Shown here piece by piece: positions 25,356 to 25,476 of a stretch of 25,476 nt of DNA. The notes beneath the pieces are model-generated. The model was given only the letters and a program-made list of their open reading frames with translations, did no database searches and was not told where the DNA came from. Position numbers and translations under genes: made by a program. Source of the stretch: Spirogloea muscicola (taxonomy: Eukaryota; Streptophyta; Zygnematophyceae; Spirogloeales; Spirogloeaceae); NCBI GenBank assembly GCA_009602725.1, contig WELB01000098.1, forward strand, positions 172,102 through 197,577, read 5' to 3'. Position 1 is the first letter of the stretch, and each line of letters opens with the position of its first letter.

Positions 25356-25476
<121 letters not shown>

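Overview
The window looks like one whole nuclear contig from a green alga (Chlorophyta; perhaps a trebouxiophyte, which the sequence cannot settle). The reasons are short GT-AG introns of roughly 90-480 bp in almost every gene, plant-class proteins (a PAT10-type S-acyltransferase, a PAUSED-type exportin-T, a DWF7/STE1-type sterol desaturase) and a short plant-type CCCTAAA telomeric tract. The first base lies inside a gene and the last 121 bases are all A, so both edges look like contig ends. Gene starts sit in very GC-rich, CGG-repeat islands, while introns and 3' flanks have moderate GC. No bacterial, viral or CRISPR sequence was seen, and no new multi-gene system. What the window holds is housekeeping genes plus one oddly built intergenic stretch.

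Layout. (1) <1-4974 (+): mitochondrial glutamate dehydrogenase of the animal GLUD1 type, lacking its first codons. (2) 4975-6088: 3' flanks with three copies of an ~80-bp minisatellite. (3) 6089-7966 (-): complete five-exon sterol C-5 desaturase. (4) 7967-8400: telomere-like repeats interrupted by a 183-bp TA-flanked inverted-repeat element (a MITE). (5) 8399-8689 (-): a lone exon resembling the N-terminus of augmin subunit 6 (HAUS6/AUG6), with no further exons found. (6) 8631-9145 (+): a candidate three-exon gene for an 86-residue protein I do not recognise, overlapping the augmin-like exon antisense. (7) 9432-12357 (-, 5' end unresolved): PAT10-type DHHC palmitoyltransferase. (8) 12650-13901: GC-rich divergent promoter region with a 158-base N gap and a poly-glycine upstream ORF. 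(9) 13902-19656 (+): complete 15-exon exportin-T. (10) 19657-20843: 3' flanks. (11) 20844-25231 (-): a ~1,096-residue protein with a KEN box, a coiled coil, a long disordered middle and C-terminal WD40 blades. (12) 25232-25476: its GC-rich 5' flank and the terminal poly(A).

The genes do not form a pathway. They cover mitochondrial nitrogen/carbon metabolism (GDH), sterol synthesis in the ER, protein S-acylation at endomembranes, tRNA nuclear export, and an unassigned WD40 scaffold. The PAT and exportin-T genes are head to head across a shared CpG-island-like region. Exportin-T and the WD40 gene are convergent, as are the small unknown gene and PAT. Exon boundaries were set by hand from GT/AG sites, phase bookkeeping and family conservation; unresolved places are named in the entries.
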